Assembly: GCA_002419145.1 (NCBI GenBank)
Contig: DIFN01000092.1
Location: 1-48,603, forward strand
Direction: 5' to 3'
Origin: Mageeibacillus sp. UBA5747
GTDB lineage: Bacteria > Bacillota > Clostridia > Saccharofermentanales > UBA5734
Length of the DNA: 48,603 nt
The position numbers were made by a program, and so were the translations under genes. Of the stretch, positions 25,599-33,713 are shown one piece after another. The notes beneath the pieces are model-generated. The model had not been told where the DNA came from. It did no database searches and saw only the letters and a program-made list of their open reading frames with translations. How positions within the stretch are numbered: position 1 is the first letter of the stretch; the number at the start of each line of letters is the position of its first letter.

Positions 25599-26201
25599 TT
25601 AGTCACGCTGTAACCAAAATGCATGGAATTGGATCGCCAACAGGACGATAAAGACGATCCAGGGGATCAGGGAGAGCAGGGAAAAGACCATCCCCACTGT
25701 TCCGGCTGAGGATGGAATGAGCATGAAAAAGCCTGAGGCCAGGCCCCATTAGCCAACGGATTTCTTGAACTGGGGACTTTTTACCAGGGCAAAGCTGAAC
25801 AGCAGCAGGCAGATTGTGCTCAGGACATAATAGACATCGAAGGTCGTACCGGTATAACCGGCCATCAGGGCTTCATCAGCAGCCAGAAAATAGCCTTGCT
25901 GCTCAGGTCGAGCCGCAAAGTAGCGGCTGCTCAGAGTGAGCATTTCAAAGGCTGGATTGGATGGATAGTAGCAGGCGATGCCAATCAGGCCGAAAATCAT
26001 GGCCAGCAGGACGGTCACCGGTTTTTCTTGGTACAGCAGGATAAATAGTGCCAGGTAGATCACGACAATGATCAGATTATTGAACAGGTAAAGAAAGTCC
26101 AGGCTCAGCAGACCGAGGAGCGGGATGATCAGCATGGTGATTGCCAGATACCACGCCAGATGGTACAGCGGTTGAAAATTTGTCTTGACGATCGGACCCA
26201 T
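25599..26201 (-). pseudogene. DUF4386-like membrane protein interrupted by in-frame TAA
   Basis: The first open part (26201 down to 25749) encodes 150 residues with about four membrane segments, then a TAA at 25751-25749. The same frame continues without a shift for 49 more codons to a second TAA at 25599. That tail reads 'WGLASGFFMLIPSSAGTVGM' and 'SLIPWIVFIVLLAIQF', the kind of C-terminal helices expected to complete the protein. The whole (about 200 residues) resembles DUF4386 membrane proteins in its pattern ('LFNNLIIVVIYLALF', 'SSRYFAA'). One C-to-T change (CAA to TAA) would explain the stop. It starts 1 bp after the TetR stop with GGGAGG upstream, so the two form one unit. A truncated but active protein cannot be excluded. 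Confidence 0.7.
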
Positions 26202-26202
26202 A

Positions 26203-26814
26203 TTATTGACCTCCCACAGGTGCTAGATGCTCATTCTGGATGAGATAATGGACCAGTCGGTCCAGTTCGGACTGGACAGTTTCCTGGGTCATGAGTCCAT
26301 TGGCAGAAAAGCTCAGGGTGATCATGCCTTGCATTGCGTAAATGATCGCCCTGGCTAAAAAATCGATGTCCTGTGGCAGGACTTGGCCGGAATGAATCAG
26401 TCGGGCAAAAGACCGCTGCCAGATCTCACCCATCTGTGCTTGCATCCTCTGATAGCGGTCATCCCCCTCTGGCTGAACAAACTGGCAAAAATAGAAAAAC
26501 CTGAAAACATTCGGGTGCTGGAAAAAATAGGCAGAATACTGTGATAATCTTGCCAGCAACTCCTCGACCGGGTTCTTGTGTACCAAATCAACCGCAGTCA
26601 GCTCAGACACCATGTCCTCAATCATTTCCAGCCGCAACGTCCATAGCAGTGCATTCAAATCTTTGAAATAGTAATAAAGGCTGGTGTAGGCCAGGCCTGT
26701 CTGTGCGGCCAAGTGCCGCACGGTGACCGATTCATGGCCGTCGGCATGAACGATCGCCTTGGCCGCCCGAAGAATCTCCTGCAAGGTCCGCTCTTTTTTG
26801 TTCATGGTCATCAT
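26203..26814 (-). CDS. TetR-family transcriptional regulator
   Basis: The 203-residue protein has an N-terminal TetR helix-turn-helix ('ILRAAKAIVHADGHESVTVR' then 'HLAAQTGLAYTSLYYYFKD') and a helical C-terminal ligand/dimer domain. Nearby ATGs at 26814, 26811 and 26805 are possible starts. It is divergent from the nudC-like gene and followed directly by a membrane protein gene. Two palindromes in the divergent gap are likely autoregulatory operators. TetR regulators beside membrane proteins often control efflux or envelope stress, but no ligand is evident. Confidence 0.92.
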   Translation of the reverse strand: MMTMNKKERTLQEILRAAKAIVHADGHESVTVRHLAAQTGLAYTSLYYYFKDLNALLWTLRLEMIEDMVSELTAVDLVHKNPVEELLARLSQYSAYFFQHPNVFRFFYFCQFVQPEGDDRYQRMQAQMGEIWQRSFARLIHSGQVLPQDIDFLARAIIYAMQGMITLSFSANGLMTQETVQSELDRLVHYLIQNEHLAPVGGQ

Positions 26815-26830
26815 ACAGCTTTTCCATTTT

Positions 26831-26860
26831 TAACATTGTTATAATTTTTAACTTTGTTAA
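26831..26860. promoter_or_regulatory. Two TetR-type operators flanking a -10 box
   Basis: TAACATTGTTA (26831-26841) and TAACTTTGTTA (26849-26859) are palindromes with TAAC/GTTA arms and centres 18 bp apart. A forward TATAAT (26840-26845) lies between them. They sit directly upstream of the TetR start, so repressor binding could shut both directions. Confidence 0.65.
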
Positions 26861-26970
26861 AAGATATGCCAGAGAGAAGCAGTTGGCAAGCGTTCAATTC
26901 CCTACTCTACAAGTCACGAAAAAAAGTGGTATGCTTGCTAGATAGAGGCTACTGGAGGCACAAACAGTTG

Positions 26971-27834
26971 ATGCATCGACCGAATTTTTATGACCAATAC
27001 AAACCAGGACTGGCGCCGGAAAATCCCGGGGATCGTCCAGAGCGCTGGCTGGTTTTCAGTGATTTGCTGCTCCTAACGCGAACATCGGAAGCCGGACCGG
27101 AGGTACCGGGACCAGCGGTGTTATCCTTTTTCACAGATACACCCCAAGGCCATCTTTACTTGGGCGAATACCGGGGCGAGGATTATTACTGCATTGCTAT
27201 TCCAGGTGGTGCTGAGGCTCCGCCCGGGTATGCGTTCAGCCATTTGCGTGCCCTGGGCAAGGATTTCCCCTATGACCTGTTCGTGCTGGCTGGCCGGGCT
27301 TCGCAGATCCTGCACTGGGACAGCCAGAGCCGCTTCTGCGGCCGTTGCGGTGCGCCAACCCGGATGAAAGACGATGAGCGGGCCAAGGTCTGCGATTCCT
27401 GTGGCAACCTGATTTTCCCGCGCATTTCACCGGCAATTATCATCGCGATCATCAAGGGTGACCAGATCCTGCTGGCGCACAACAAAAATTTCCGGACTGG
27501 CATGCTCAGTGTGGTGGCGGGTTTTATGGAGCCCGGTGAAACCTTTGAAGACACGGCCCGGCGCGAGGTCTTCGAGGAGGTCGGGATCAAAATCAGCTCG
27601 ATCCGCTATTTCGCCAGCCAGCCCTGGCCCTTCCCCGACTCCCTGATGATCGGCCTTTTCGGTGAATATGAAAGCGGGGAGATTCAAGTCGATGGCGTTG
27701 AAATTGATTTCGCCGGCTGGTACCGTCGGGATGACCTGCCGGAAATTCCGGACACGACAAGCATTGCCGGCCGCATGATCCGCTGGTACATTGAGCACAC
27801 AGATCCTCTGGCGGCGCTGACGGAGCGGGTGTGA
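26971..27834 (+). CDS. nudC: NADH pyrophosphatase-type NUDIX hydrolase
   Basis: The 287-residue product has an N-terminal domain, a zinc ribbon 'CGRCGAPT...CDSCG', and the Nudix box 'GFMEPGETFEDTARREVFEE' followed by VGI. It also has the NudC-specific 'SQPWPFPDSLM'. NudC enzymes split NAD(H) and remove NAD caps from RNA. I chose 26971 because the sequence before it is short, basic and unlike the family, and GGAGG lies at 26954-26958. An in-frame ATG at 26866 would add 35 residues and is the alternative. Divergent from the TetR gene. Confidence 0.88.
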   Translation: MHRPNFYDQYKPGLAPENPGDRPERWLVFSDLLLLTRTSEAGPEVPGPAVLSFFTDTPQGHLYLGEYRGEDYYCIAIPGGAEAPPGYAFSHLRALGKDFPYDLFVLAGRASQILHWDSQSRFCGRCGAPTRMKDDERAKVCDSCGNLIFPRISPAIIIAIIKGDQILLAHNKNFRTGMLSVVAGFMEPGETFEDTARREVFEEVGIKISSIRYFASQPWPFPDSLMIGLFGEYESGEIQVDGVEIDFAGWYRRDDLPEIPDTTSIAGRMIRWYIEHTDPLAALTERV

Positions 27835-27932
27835 AAATGGAGTGAGCGCATGAACAGACCAGCGATGGGCTGTATTGGCGTCCATCTGGGCATTATCGAC
27901 CAAAGTTTCTTCGACGAGAGCCTGGCTCATTC

Positions 27933-28257
27933 CGGCAATTGCCGCTTCAGATGCCACCCTTCGTGCGAGCCCGGGGCTGTTTTCGGCAATTGCCGCTTTC
28001 AGTCCCAGGGTCAAAATTTTCTTTAGAAAAGGAAATCATCTGTAAACCCCTGCGGCTGTAGTGTTTTCAGGTCGGGGGAAGACTTATTGCCGAAAAATGA
28101 CCCCGACCTGATTGTAGAAAAGCGGCAATAAATCTGGCAATTTCCTGAAAGCTACTGGGGCTGTGGCATTCCAAGGGTTCGTGTTGTCTCCAGCGGTGAA
28201 AATAACCCCGGGACCTTTTCCGGCAATTGCCGCGCGGAGTGCCAGACTTGGCGGCAA
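27933..28257. repeat. GGCAATTGCC repeat cluster B with interlocking inverted repeats
   Basis: CGGCAATTGCCG occurs at 27933-27944, 27984-27995 and 28221-28232, with a degenerate GGCAATTTCC at 28136-28145. Flanks are also alike (GCTTCAG.., GCTTTCAGTCCCAGG). Between the copies, AGGTCGGGG (28069-28077) is complementary to CCCCGACCT (28101-28109), and TTATTGCCG (28084-28092) to CGGCAATAA (28123-28131). The order A-B-A'-B' gives pseudoknot topology. The rest of 27835-28151 holds no credible gene. Confidence 0.75.
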
Positions 28258-28892
28258 TCAGCCACGGTCAGGCCGGCAAAGCCGGTCACAATGAGGTCGG
28301 CTTCCTTCAAATCCTGGCGTGCGTAGTCGGGATTGGCGAAGGCGATGCAGGCCATGCCGGCTGCTTTGGCGGCCAGGAGGCCGTTGCGTGAGTCCTCAAT
28401 CACAAGGCATACGGACGGAGCGACGCTGAGGCGCTCGGCGGCCAGGAGGAAAACATCGGGGAAGGGCTTGCCATTCTGGCATTCGCCGCCACTGGCAAAG
28501 CTTGAGAAGCAGTCTTGGATTTGGAACCGGGAGACGGTATGGAGAATATCGGCCATCGGTGAGGAGGAGGCGACGGCGAGGCGGATGCCGCTGTCATGGA
28601 GATGGCGGATCAGATCGAGCACGCCGGGGATCGGCTTCATCCCTTCTTCCCGCAAAACCGCCTCGCGCAGGGCATTGGCCCGCTCGATCAGTTCCTCGAC
28701 TGGCTGAACCAGGCCAAAGGTTTCTTTCAGGGTGGTCCAGGTATAGACGGAAGTGGTGCCAAAAAAGGCGTAATGATAGCTGACATCGACTTCAACGCCC
28801 AATTCGCGCAACAGCTGCTGCTTGGAGCGCAGGAAGCTGGCTTCGGAATCGATGATGACACCATCCATGTCAAAAATCACTGCTTCGAGCAT
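28152..28892 (-). CDS. HAD-superfamily hydrolase, beta-phosphoglucomutase-like
   Basis: The 246-residue protein has HAD motif I 'FDMDGVIIDSE' (nucleophile Asp and acid/base Asp), a helical cap, motif II 'VASSSP', motif III Lys in 'GKPFPDVFL' and motif IV 'VIEDSRNGLLAAKAAGM'. It is a sugar-phosphate phosphatase or phosphomutase of the PGMB/GPP class. The conserved fold ends near 'DCRQVW'; the last ~28 residues run through a copy of the GGCAATTGCC repeat (28221-28232) and look like added sequence. Start at 28892 has AAGGA upstream. It follows the sugar catabolic genes but after a possible terminator. Confidence 0.9.
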   Translation of the reverse strand: MLEAVIFDMDGVIIDSEASFLRSKQQLLRELGVEVDVSYHYAFFGTTSVYTWTTLKETFGLVQPVEELIERANALREAVLREEGMKPIPGVLDLIRHLHDSGIRLAVASSSPMADILHTVSRFQIQDCFSSFASGGECQNGKPFPDVFLLAAERLSVAPSVCLVIEDSRNGLLAAKAAGMACIAFANPDYARQDLKEADLIVTGFAGLTVADCRQVWHSARQLPEKVPGLFSPLETTRTLGMPQPQ

Positions 28893-28908
28893 GTTCACAA
28901 TCCTTGTC

Positions 28909-28938
28909 AAATAAAAGAGTCCAGCTGGTAAGCTGCTC
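28909..28938 (-). terminator. Possible terminator between FGGY kinase and HAD genes
   Basis: On the reverse strand GAGCAGCT, a TACC loop, then AGCTG with a 2-base bulge and CTC are followed by TTTTATTT. If active it would end most of the sugar-operon transcripts before the HAD gene. Confidence 0.5.
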
Positions 28939-29002
28939 GGAATGAGGAGGTATTCCGGGCAACCTATCCTGCTGGATGAATCAAACAGCGCAGCTGAAAG
29001 AG

Positions 29003-30508
29003 TCAGCAGCCGAAGTCTGTGCGATAAAGGGCGAGCTTCTCATAGGCGGGAATCAGAGCGGTATAAAGGGATTGGAAAATCCCGTGCAGGCGGTCATAAC
29101 GCTGGGCGGCAGCCGGATCGGGCTGGATGGTATCGAGGAGGGCGAGTTTGGCGGTACCTGCGGACAGGTCGGAGAAATGGCCAATGGCGGTTCCAGCAAG
29201 GATCGCTGCGCCAACGGTCGTGGCATGTTCGCTGGGACTCTTCAGCCGGCTAACTGGGACGTTCAGGACATCGGACAAGATCTGGCGCCAGAGGTTGCTT
29301 TTACCGCCACCACCGATCAGATGCAGGTGGTTGATCACAAGGCCATCGTCGCGATGCATGGCGACTGTGTCGCGCAAGGCCATGGAAATGCCTTCGAGAA
29401 CGGCGCGCAGGAGGTGGGCTGTCTGGTGTTCCGGGGCCAGGCCGACAAAGGCACCACGGGCATCGGGATTGAAATGGGGCGTCCGTTCGCCGGCCAGGTA
29501 AGGCAGGAAGATCAGGCCGTCAGAGCCGGGGGCTACGGAGGCTGCCAGCTCGTCAAACTGGCGCAAATCCGGGACTTGGTAAGCTGCCTGGGCCCAGTCG
29601 ATGGCGCGGCCGGCATTCTGGATCGTACCGAAGGAACCGACAGAATAGCCGTCACCGCTGACAATGTTGAAATTGCGCATCGCTGGGTCGAGGACGGCCT
29701 TTTCCGACATGCAGGCCGTCCAGGCGGTGGTGCCAAGGCAGACATAATGGTCGCCGGCGCGAGCTGCGCCAGCACCGATCGCCGATCCTGCACCGTCGCC
29801 GGCGCCGGCGGCGACAGGAATGCCAGCTGGCAAACCGAGGATAGCCGCCGTAGCCGGGCAAAGGTGTCCGACCAGGTCCGTGCCGCGATGCAGGTCTGGC
29901 AGCTTGCTCATATCGAGGTTCAGGGTGGCATACACATCGTCAAAGTAGGTTAGGTTGTGGACATTGATCAGGCAGGCATGGGAGGCATCCGAATAATCGG
30001 TCGAATCAAATGAGCCTGTCAGCCAGCCGGTGACATAGTCCTTGGACTGGAGGAATTTGGCAGTTCGACTGTAAAGATCGGGACGTTCCTCTCGAAACCA
30101 GAGCATTTTGGCCAGGGTCGAGGGGCCGGCCCGGTTGCCCGTCAGCGCGTAGAGCTGGCCGGCTCCGAGGATCTGGTCGATGGTATCGGCTTGATTGCGT
30201 GAGCGGGTATCACCGTGGAGGAGGTGGCGGGACAAGGGCTGACCTGTGGCGTCAACCGGCAGGCAGCCGAGCATGTGGCCTGTAACCGCGATGGCTTCCA
30301 CGGACCGTGCCATGGAGGGATAGTTCTGGTGCAAGTCTGTAACACAAGCTTGAACTGCTTCCAGCCAGTCGCTGGACGCCTGTTCGGATACACCCCCCGG
30401 GGCGGTGTAGGTCTGAATCCGGCGTTGGCTACTGGCCAGGACAGCCATTTCGGGCGAAACAAAGCTGACTTTTGTGGCTGTGGTGCCCAGGTCAATGGCA
30501 AGGATCAT
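29003..30508 (-). CDS. FGGY carbohydrate kinase (xylulokinase-like)
   Basis: The 501-residue kinase has the N-terminal phosphate-binding 'LAIDLGTTATKV', the family signature region, 'YVCLGTTAWTACMS' and the C-terminal 'LIGGGGKSNLWRQILSDVL'. The xylulokinase substrate loop (usually QMHG) is replaced by 'TGHMLGCLPVD', so the sugar may differ from D-xylulose. It likely phosphorylates a ketose produced by the dehydrogenases of the same operon. Ribosome site AAGGAGC precedes the ATG. Gap to the upstream dehydrogenase gene is 48 bp. Confidence 0.9.
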   Translation of the reverse strand: MILAIDLGTTATKVSFVSPEMAVLASSQRRIQTYTAPGGVSEQASSDWLEAVQACVTDLHQNYPSMARSVEAIAVTGHMLGCLPVDATGQPLSRHLLHGDTRSRNQADTIDQILGAGQLYALTGNRAGPSTLAKMLWFREERPDLYSRTAKFLQSKDYVTGWLTGSFDSTDYSDASHACLINVHNLTYFDDVYATLNLDMSKLPDLHRGTDLVGHLCPATAAILGLPAGIPVAAGAGDGAGSAIGAGAARAGDHYVCLGTTAWTACMSEKAVLDPAMRNFNIVSGDGYSVGSFGTIQNAGRAIDWAQAAYQVPDLRQFDELAASVAPGSDGLIFLPYLAGERTPHFNPDARGAFVGLAPEHQTAHLLRAVLEGISMALRDTVAMHRDDGLVINHLHLIGGGGKSNLWRQILSDVLNVPVSRLKSPSEHATTVGAAILAGTAIGHFSDLSAGTAKLALLDTIQPDPAAAQRYDRLHGIFQSLYTALIPAYEKLALYRTDFGC

Positions 30509-30556
30509 GATTCAAGCTCCTTTTACGGAATTGTCAAATGCGCCATCTGTGCGCCA

Positions 30557-31576
30557 TCAGGGGGTGATCAGAATTTTGCCCATTTTGCGGTAGGCAGGGT
30601 CTTCAAAGACTTGGGCGATGTCCTTCAAGGCGACACGGGCGCCCAGGAGTGGCTCGATCTGGATCGTACCGCTCTCGATCAGATTGAGAGAACGCTGCAA
30701 CGTGTAGGGATTGATGAATGACGCTGTCAGATGCAGCTCGCGCCGAAAGACGTCAAAGGGCTGAAGGGCGATTTCACAGTCGGGCGGGGTCAGGCCAAAC
30801 ATCATGACGGTGCCACCTTTGCCGCAGAGTCGGATGGCGTCCTGGACAGTGGCACCCAGCCCCACACATTCGATGCTGACATCGACGGGCGGATAGCCCT
30901 GTTCAAGCATGGCAACAGCGGGATCGATTTCCTTGGGATTGATGCAGAGCGTCGCGCCCAGGGCATAAGCTGGGGTATGTTTTTCCACGATGGGTTCAAT
31001 GACCACCACGCGGGCGGCGCCGGATTGTTTGGCCAGCTGGAGCATCATCAGGCCGATCGTTCCGGCACCAATGATGAGGACTGTGCTGCCTGCCTTGATC
31101 CGGGAAAGGTCGATGCCATGCAGGCAGCAGCCAACTGGCTCGGCCATGGCGGCGAGCTCGAGAGGCAGGCTGTCCGGGATCTTATAAGCCTGTTTGGCTT
31201 TGAAAGTGCAATATTCAGCAAATCCACCATGGGTGGTGGTCCCGATGCCAATCATGTTTTCACAGAAATTGGCCTGGCCATTGCGGCAGTAATAGCAGGC
31301 GCCACAGTAATCATTGGGGTCGACACTGACCCGGTCACCGATTTTGAGACGGGTGACGGCACTGCCGACCTGGGTGACGGTCCCGGCAAATTCGTGACCC
31401 AGAACGGTCCCGGGCTGGCAGTCAGCTGCGCCCTGGTCGCCGTGGTAAATGTGCAGATCGGTCCCACAGACACCACAGGCAGCAACTTTGATGACGATTT
31501 CATCTGGTTCCGGCTGGCGGACCGGGACCTCTTCGACGGCAATCTGGTGTTTTCCTTTAAAAACAGCAGCTAACAT
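30557..31576 (-). CDS. Zinc-dependent medium-chain dehydrogenase (polyol dehydrogenase-like), copy 2
   Basis: The 339-residue enzyme shows catalytic zinc ligands in 'CGVCGTDLHIYHGD' and 'GHEFAGTV', structural zinc cysteines in 'CGACYYCRNGQANFC', and a Rossmann motif 'IGAGTIGLMMLQLAK'. This is the sorbitol/xylitol/threonine dehydrogenase group; it likely oxidises a sugar alcohol to a ketose with NAD(P)+. It lies between the two FGGY kinase genes (gap 15 bp to the upstream one). Ribosome site AGGAGG is clear. Substrate is inferred from context only. Confidence 0.91.
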   Translation of the reverse strand: MLAAVFKGKHQIAVEEVPVRQPEPDEIVIKVAACGVCGTDLHIYHGDQGAADCQPGTVLGHEFAGTVTQVGSAVTRLKIGDRVSVDPNDYCGACYYCRNGQANFCENMIGIGTTTHGGFAEYCTFKAKQAYKIPDSLPLELAAMAEPVGCCLHGIDLSRIKAGSTVLIIGAGTIGLMMLQLAKQSGAARVVVIEPIVEKHTPAYALGATLCINPKEIDPAVAMLEQGYPPVDVSIECVGLGATVQDAIRLCGKGGTVMMFGLTPPDCEIALQPFDVFRRELHLTASFINPYTLQRSLNLIESGTIQIEPLLGARVALKDIAQVFEDPAYRKMGKILITP

Positions 31577-31591
31577 GGCTTTGACCTCCTG

Positions 31592-33199
31592 TCAACGCAA
31601 ATACTCGACGGCAGCCCGTTCGATGGCCAGCCCCTGAGTATAGCGCTTCATGAATTCATTGTATCCCGAAAGATCCGTTGGATCGGGTTCGACCCGGGCG
31701 CCAAGTTTACCGGCAAAAACGCGGGTATTGAGAAAGTCCGGCAGGGTTTCGCCAGCCTGGCGGTTGATGGCATAGGCTGCCAGGAGGGCAATGCCCCAGG
31801 CGCCGCCCTCACCTGCTGTTTCCATGACGGAAATCGGCACGGTGGTCGCGGCAGCCATGATCTTCTGGCCGACTTCACGAGTCTTGAAGAAGCCACCGTG
31901 GCCGCGAATTTCGTCGACTTTGACACCTTCTTTTTCAAACAGAATGTTCAGGCCAGTGCGCAGAGCGCCAAATGGTGTAAACAACAGAACCCGCATGAAA
32001 TTGGCCAGGTTGAAATTGCTCTGAGCCGAACGGACGACCAGTGGCCGGCCTTCGGTGAAATGAGTGATATGTTCGCCGGAGACATAGCCGTAGGCTAACA
32101 GGCCACCGCAATCGGGATCGCCTTGGAGTGCCATGTTGAGAAGCGTGTCATAGAGTTTTGGCTTGGGAATGTCCAGGCCGAGCTCACGAGTCAGCTCGCC
32201 AAACAATCCGATCCAGGCGTCATAGTCGGAGGTGCAGTTGTTGGAGTGGACCATCGCGACCAGACTGCCGTCCGGAGTCGTGACCAAGTCGATTTCCGGA
32301 TAGGCTTTCGAGAGGTCTTTTTCCAGGACGATCATGGCAAAAACAGATGTACCGGCGGAGACGTTGCCCGTGCGGACAGCGACGCTATTGGTGGCAACCA
32401 TACCGGTGCCGGCATCGCCTTCCGGCGCACAAAATGGAATGCCTGGTTTGAGGTTGCCCGTGACGTCGAGCAACCGCGCTCCTGCTTCGGTCAGCTGGCC
32501 GGCGTTGTCTCCGGAGACCAGGACCTCAGGTAAAATATCAAGCAGCTTCCAGGCAAAGCCCTTATCCTCGACCAGTGAATCAAACTGGTCGGCAAAACGA
32601 GTGTTGAATGAGTGGGTTGCCAGGTCGATCGGGAACATGCCGGAGGCTTCGCCGATGCCCATGACTCGGCGACCGGTTAATTTCCAGTGGACATAGCCAG
32701 CCAGCGTGGTCAGGTAGTCGATCTTGCCAACATGGTCTTCGCCGTTGAGGATCGCCTGGTAGAGATGGGCAACACTCCAACGTTGGGGAATCGGGTAGTC
32801 GAACAGCGCCGTCAGGGCCTCGGAAGCCTGGCCGGTGATGTTGTTGCGCCACGTGCGGAAAGGCACCAGAAGGTTGCCCTCCTTGTCATGCGTGATGTAG
32901 CCGTGCATCATGCCGGAAAACCCGATTGCTCCTGTGGTCGCAAGGACGACTCCATAATCGGCCTGCACACGCCGGGCCATGTCCGAATAGCTGGCCTGCA
33001 CACCCTGCCAGACATCGTCCAAGTCATATGTCCAGATGCCATTAACCTGGCTGTTCTCCCAGTCAAAGCTGCCCGAGGCGACCGGGAAATGATCGGGTCC
33101 AATGAGGACGGTCTTGATCCGAGTCGAGCCGAGCTCGATGCCAATGGCAGTCCGGCCTTCAATAATGGCCTGGCGGATGGTATTCTGATTCGTTTCCAT
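31592..33199 (-). CDS. FGGY carbohydrate kinase, second type
   Basis: The 535-residue kinase has 'AIGIELGSTRIKTVLIG' as phosphate-binding loop, the substrate motif 'SGMMHGYITHD', 'GNVSAGTSVFAMIVLE' and the C-terminal 'GEGGAWGIALLAAYA'. It is longer than and clearly different from the kinase encoded at 29003-30508, so the two are not recent duplicates. Such proteins are often labelled xylulokinase or ribulokinase; I would only say pentulose/hexulose kinase. It follows the 158-residue unknown gene by 23 bp and has AAGGAG upstream. Confidence 0.9.
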   Translation of the reverse strand: METNQNTIRQAIIEGRTAIGIELGSTRIKTVLIGPDHFPVASGSFDWENSQVNGIWTYDLDDVWQGVQASYSDMARRVQADYGVVLATTGAIGFSGMMHGYITHDKEGNLLVPFRTWRNNITGQASEALTALFDYPIPQRWSVAHLYQAILNGEDHVGKIDYLTTLAGYVHWKLTGRRVMGIGEASGMFPIDLATHSFNTRFADQFDSLVEDKGFAWKLLDILPEVLVSGDNAGQLTEAGARLLDVTGNLKPGIPFCAPEGDAGTGMVATNSVAVRTGNVSAGTSVFAMIVLEKDLSKAYPEIDLVTTPDGSLVAMVHSNNCTSDYDAWIGLFGELTRELGLDIPKPKLYDTLLNMALQGDPDCGGLLAYGYVSGEHITHFTEGRPLVVRSAQSNFNLANFMRVLLFTPFGALRTGLNILFEKEGVKVDEIRGHGGFFKTREVGQKIMAAATTVPISVMETAGEGGAWGIALLAAYAINRQAGETLPDFLNTRVFAGKLGARVEPDPTDLSGYNEFMKRYTQGLAIERAAVEYLR

Positions 33200-33222
33200 G
33201 CTGGAGGTCTCCTTTCAGGCGA

Positions 33223-33699
33223 TCACAGTTTGTAAGCAGCTTCGATCATTTTGCCCCGGATGGTTTCGACCAGTGCGGCAAAGTCTTGGTAAAAATGAGC
33301 TGTGTTGAATTCCACTTTCAGATCTGGTTCGCTGACCTGACCGGTAGACACTTTCAGATGGCCAATCAAGAGGCAGGTGTTGAAGTCCAGACATTTGATT
33401 TTGGGATAGAGGATGTGGCGGATCCGGTAGCCACCGGCTTCGATGGGCAGGTTTTCCTTCCCTTCTTCCACCGCGATCAAGCCATAGTTGGTGGCAACCA
33501 GCAGGGTCGCCCCGGACAGGATGTCCGATTTTTTGGTGGCATCAGCATAAGAACGGTTCAGGTACACGACATCGAGAATTTCCTCAGAAGCAGCCAGGGC
33601 TTGCTCTTTTTTCAAGATCGACTTGATGATCAGGGGCATGTCATCGCGGCTGGCGAGGATTTTCTGGATTTTCGTTTCGAGTTCTTTAGTCATCTTCAT
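33223..33699 (-). CDS. Uncharacterised 158-residue protein, possibly PH-like fold
   Basis: No signal peptide or membrane segment is visible. A helical N-terminal third ('KELETKIQKILASRDD', 'IIKSILKKEQALAASEE') is followed by a beta-rich stretch ('ILSGATLLVATNYGLIAVEE', 'RIRHILYPKIKCLDF', 'CLLIGHLKV') and a C-terminal helix. The strand pattern with 'TNYGLI' and a terminal helix recalls bacterial PH-like domains; this is inference from pattern only. It lies between the ROK regulator (14 bp gap) and a kinase gene, so it is part of the sugar operon. ATGs at 33699 and 33693 are both possible starts. Confidence 0.8.
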   Translation of the reverse strand: MKMTKELETKIQKILASRDDMPLIIKSILKKEQALAASEEILDVVYLNRSYADATKKSDILSGATLLVATNYGLIAVEEGKENLPIEAGGYRIRHILYPKIKCLDFNTCLLIGHLKVSTGQVSEPDLKVEFNTAHFYQDFAALVETIRGKMIEAAYKL

Positions 33700-33713
33700 T
33701 CACCATTTACCTT

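Noticed and set aside
25749..25751. Programmed recoding (selenocysteine or pyrrolysine) at the in-frame stop
   Set aside because: The codon is TAA, which is not used for either amino acid, and no stem-loop typical of a recoding element follows. A nonsense mutation or sequence error is simpler.
27933..28257. CRISPR array at the GGCAATTGCC cluster
   Set aside because: Copies are short palindromes at irregular spacing (51, 237 bp) with no uniform spacers and no cas genes in the window.
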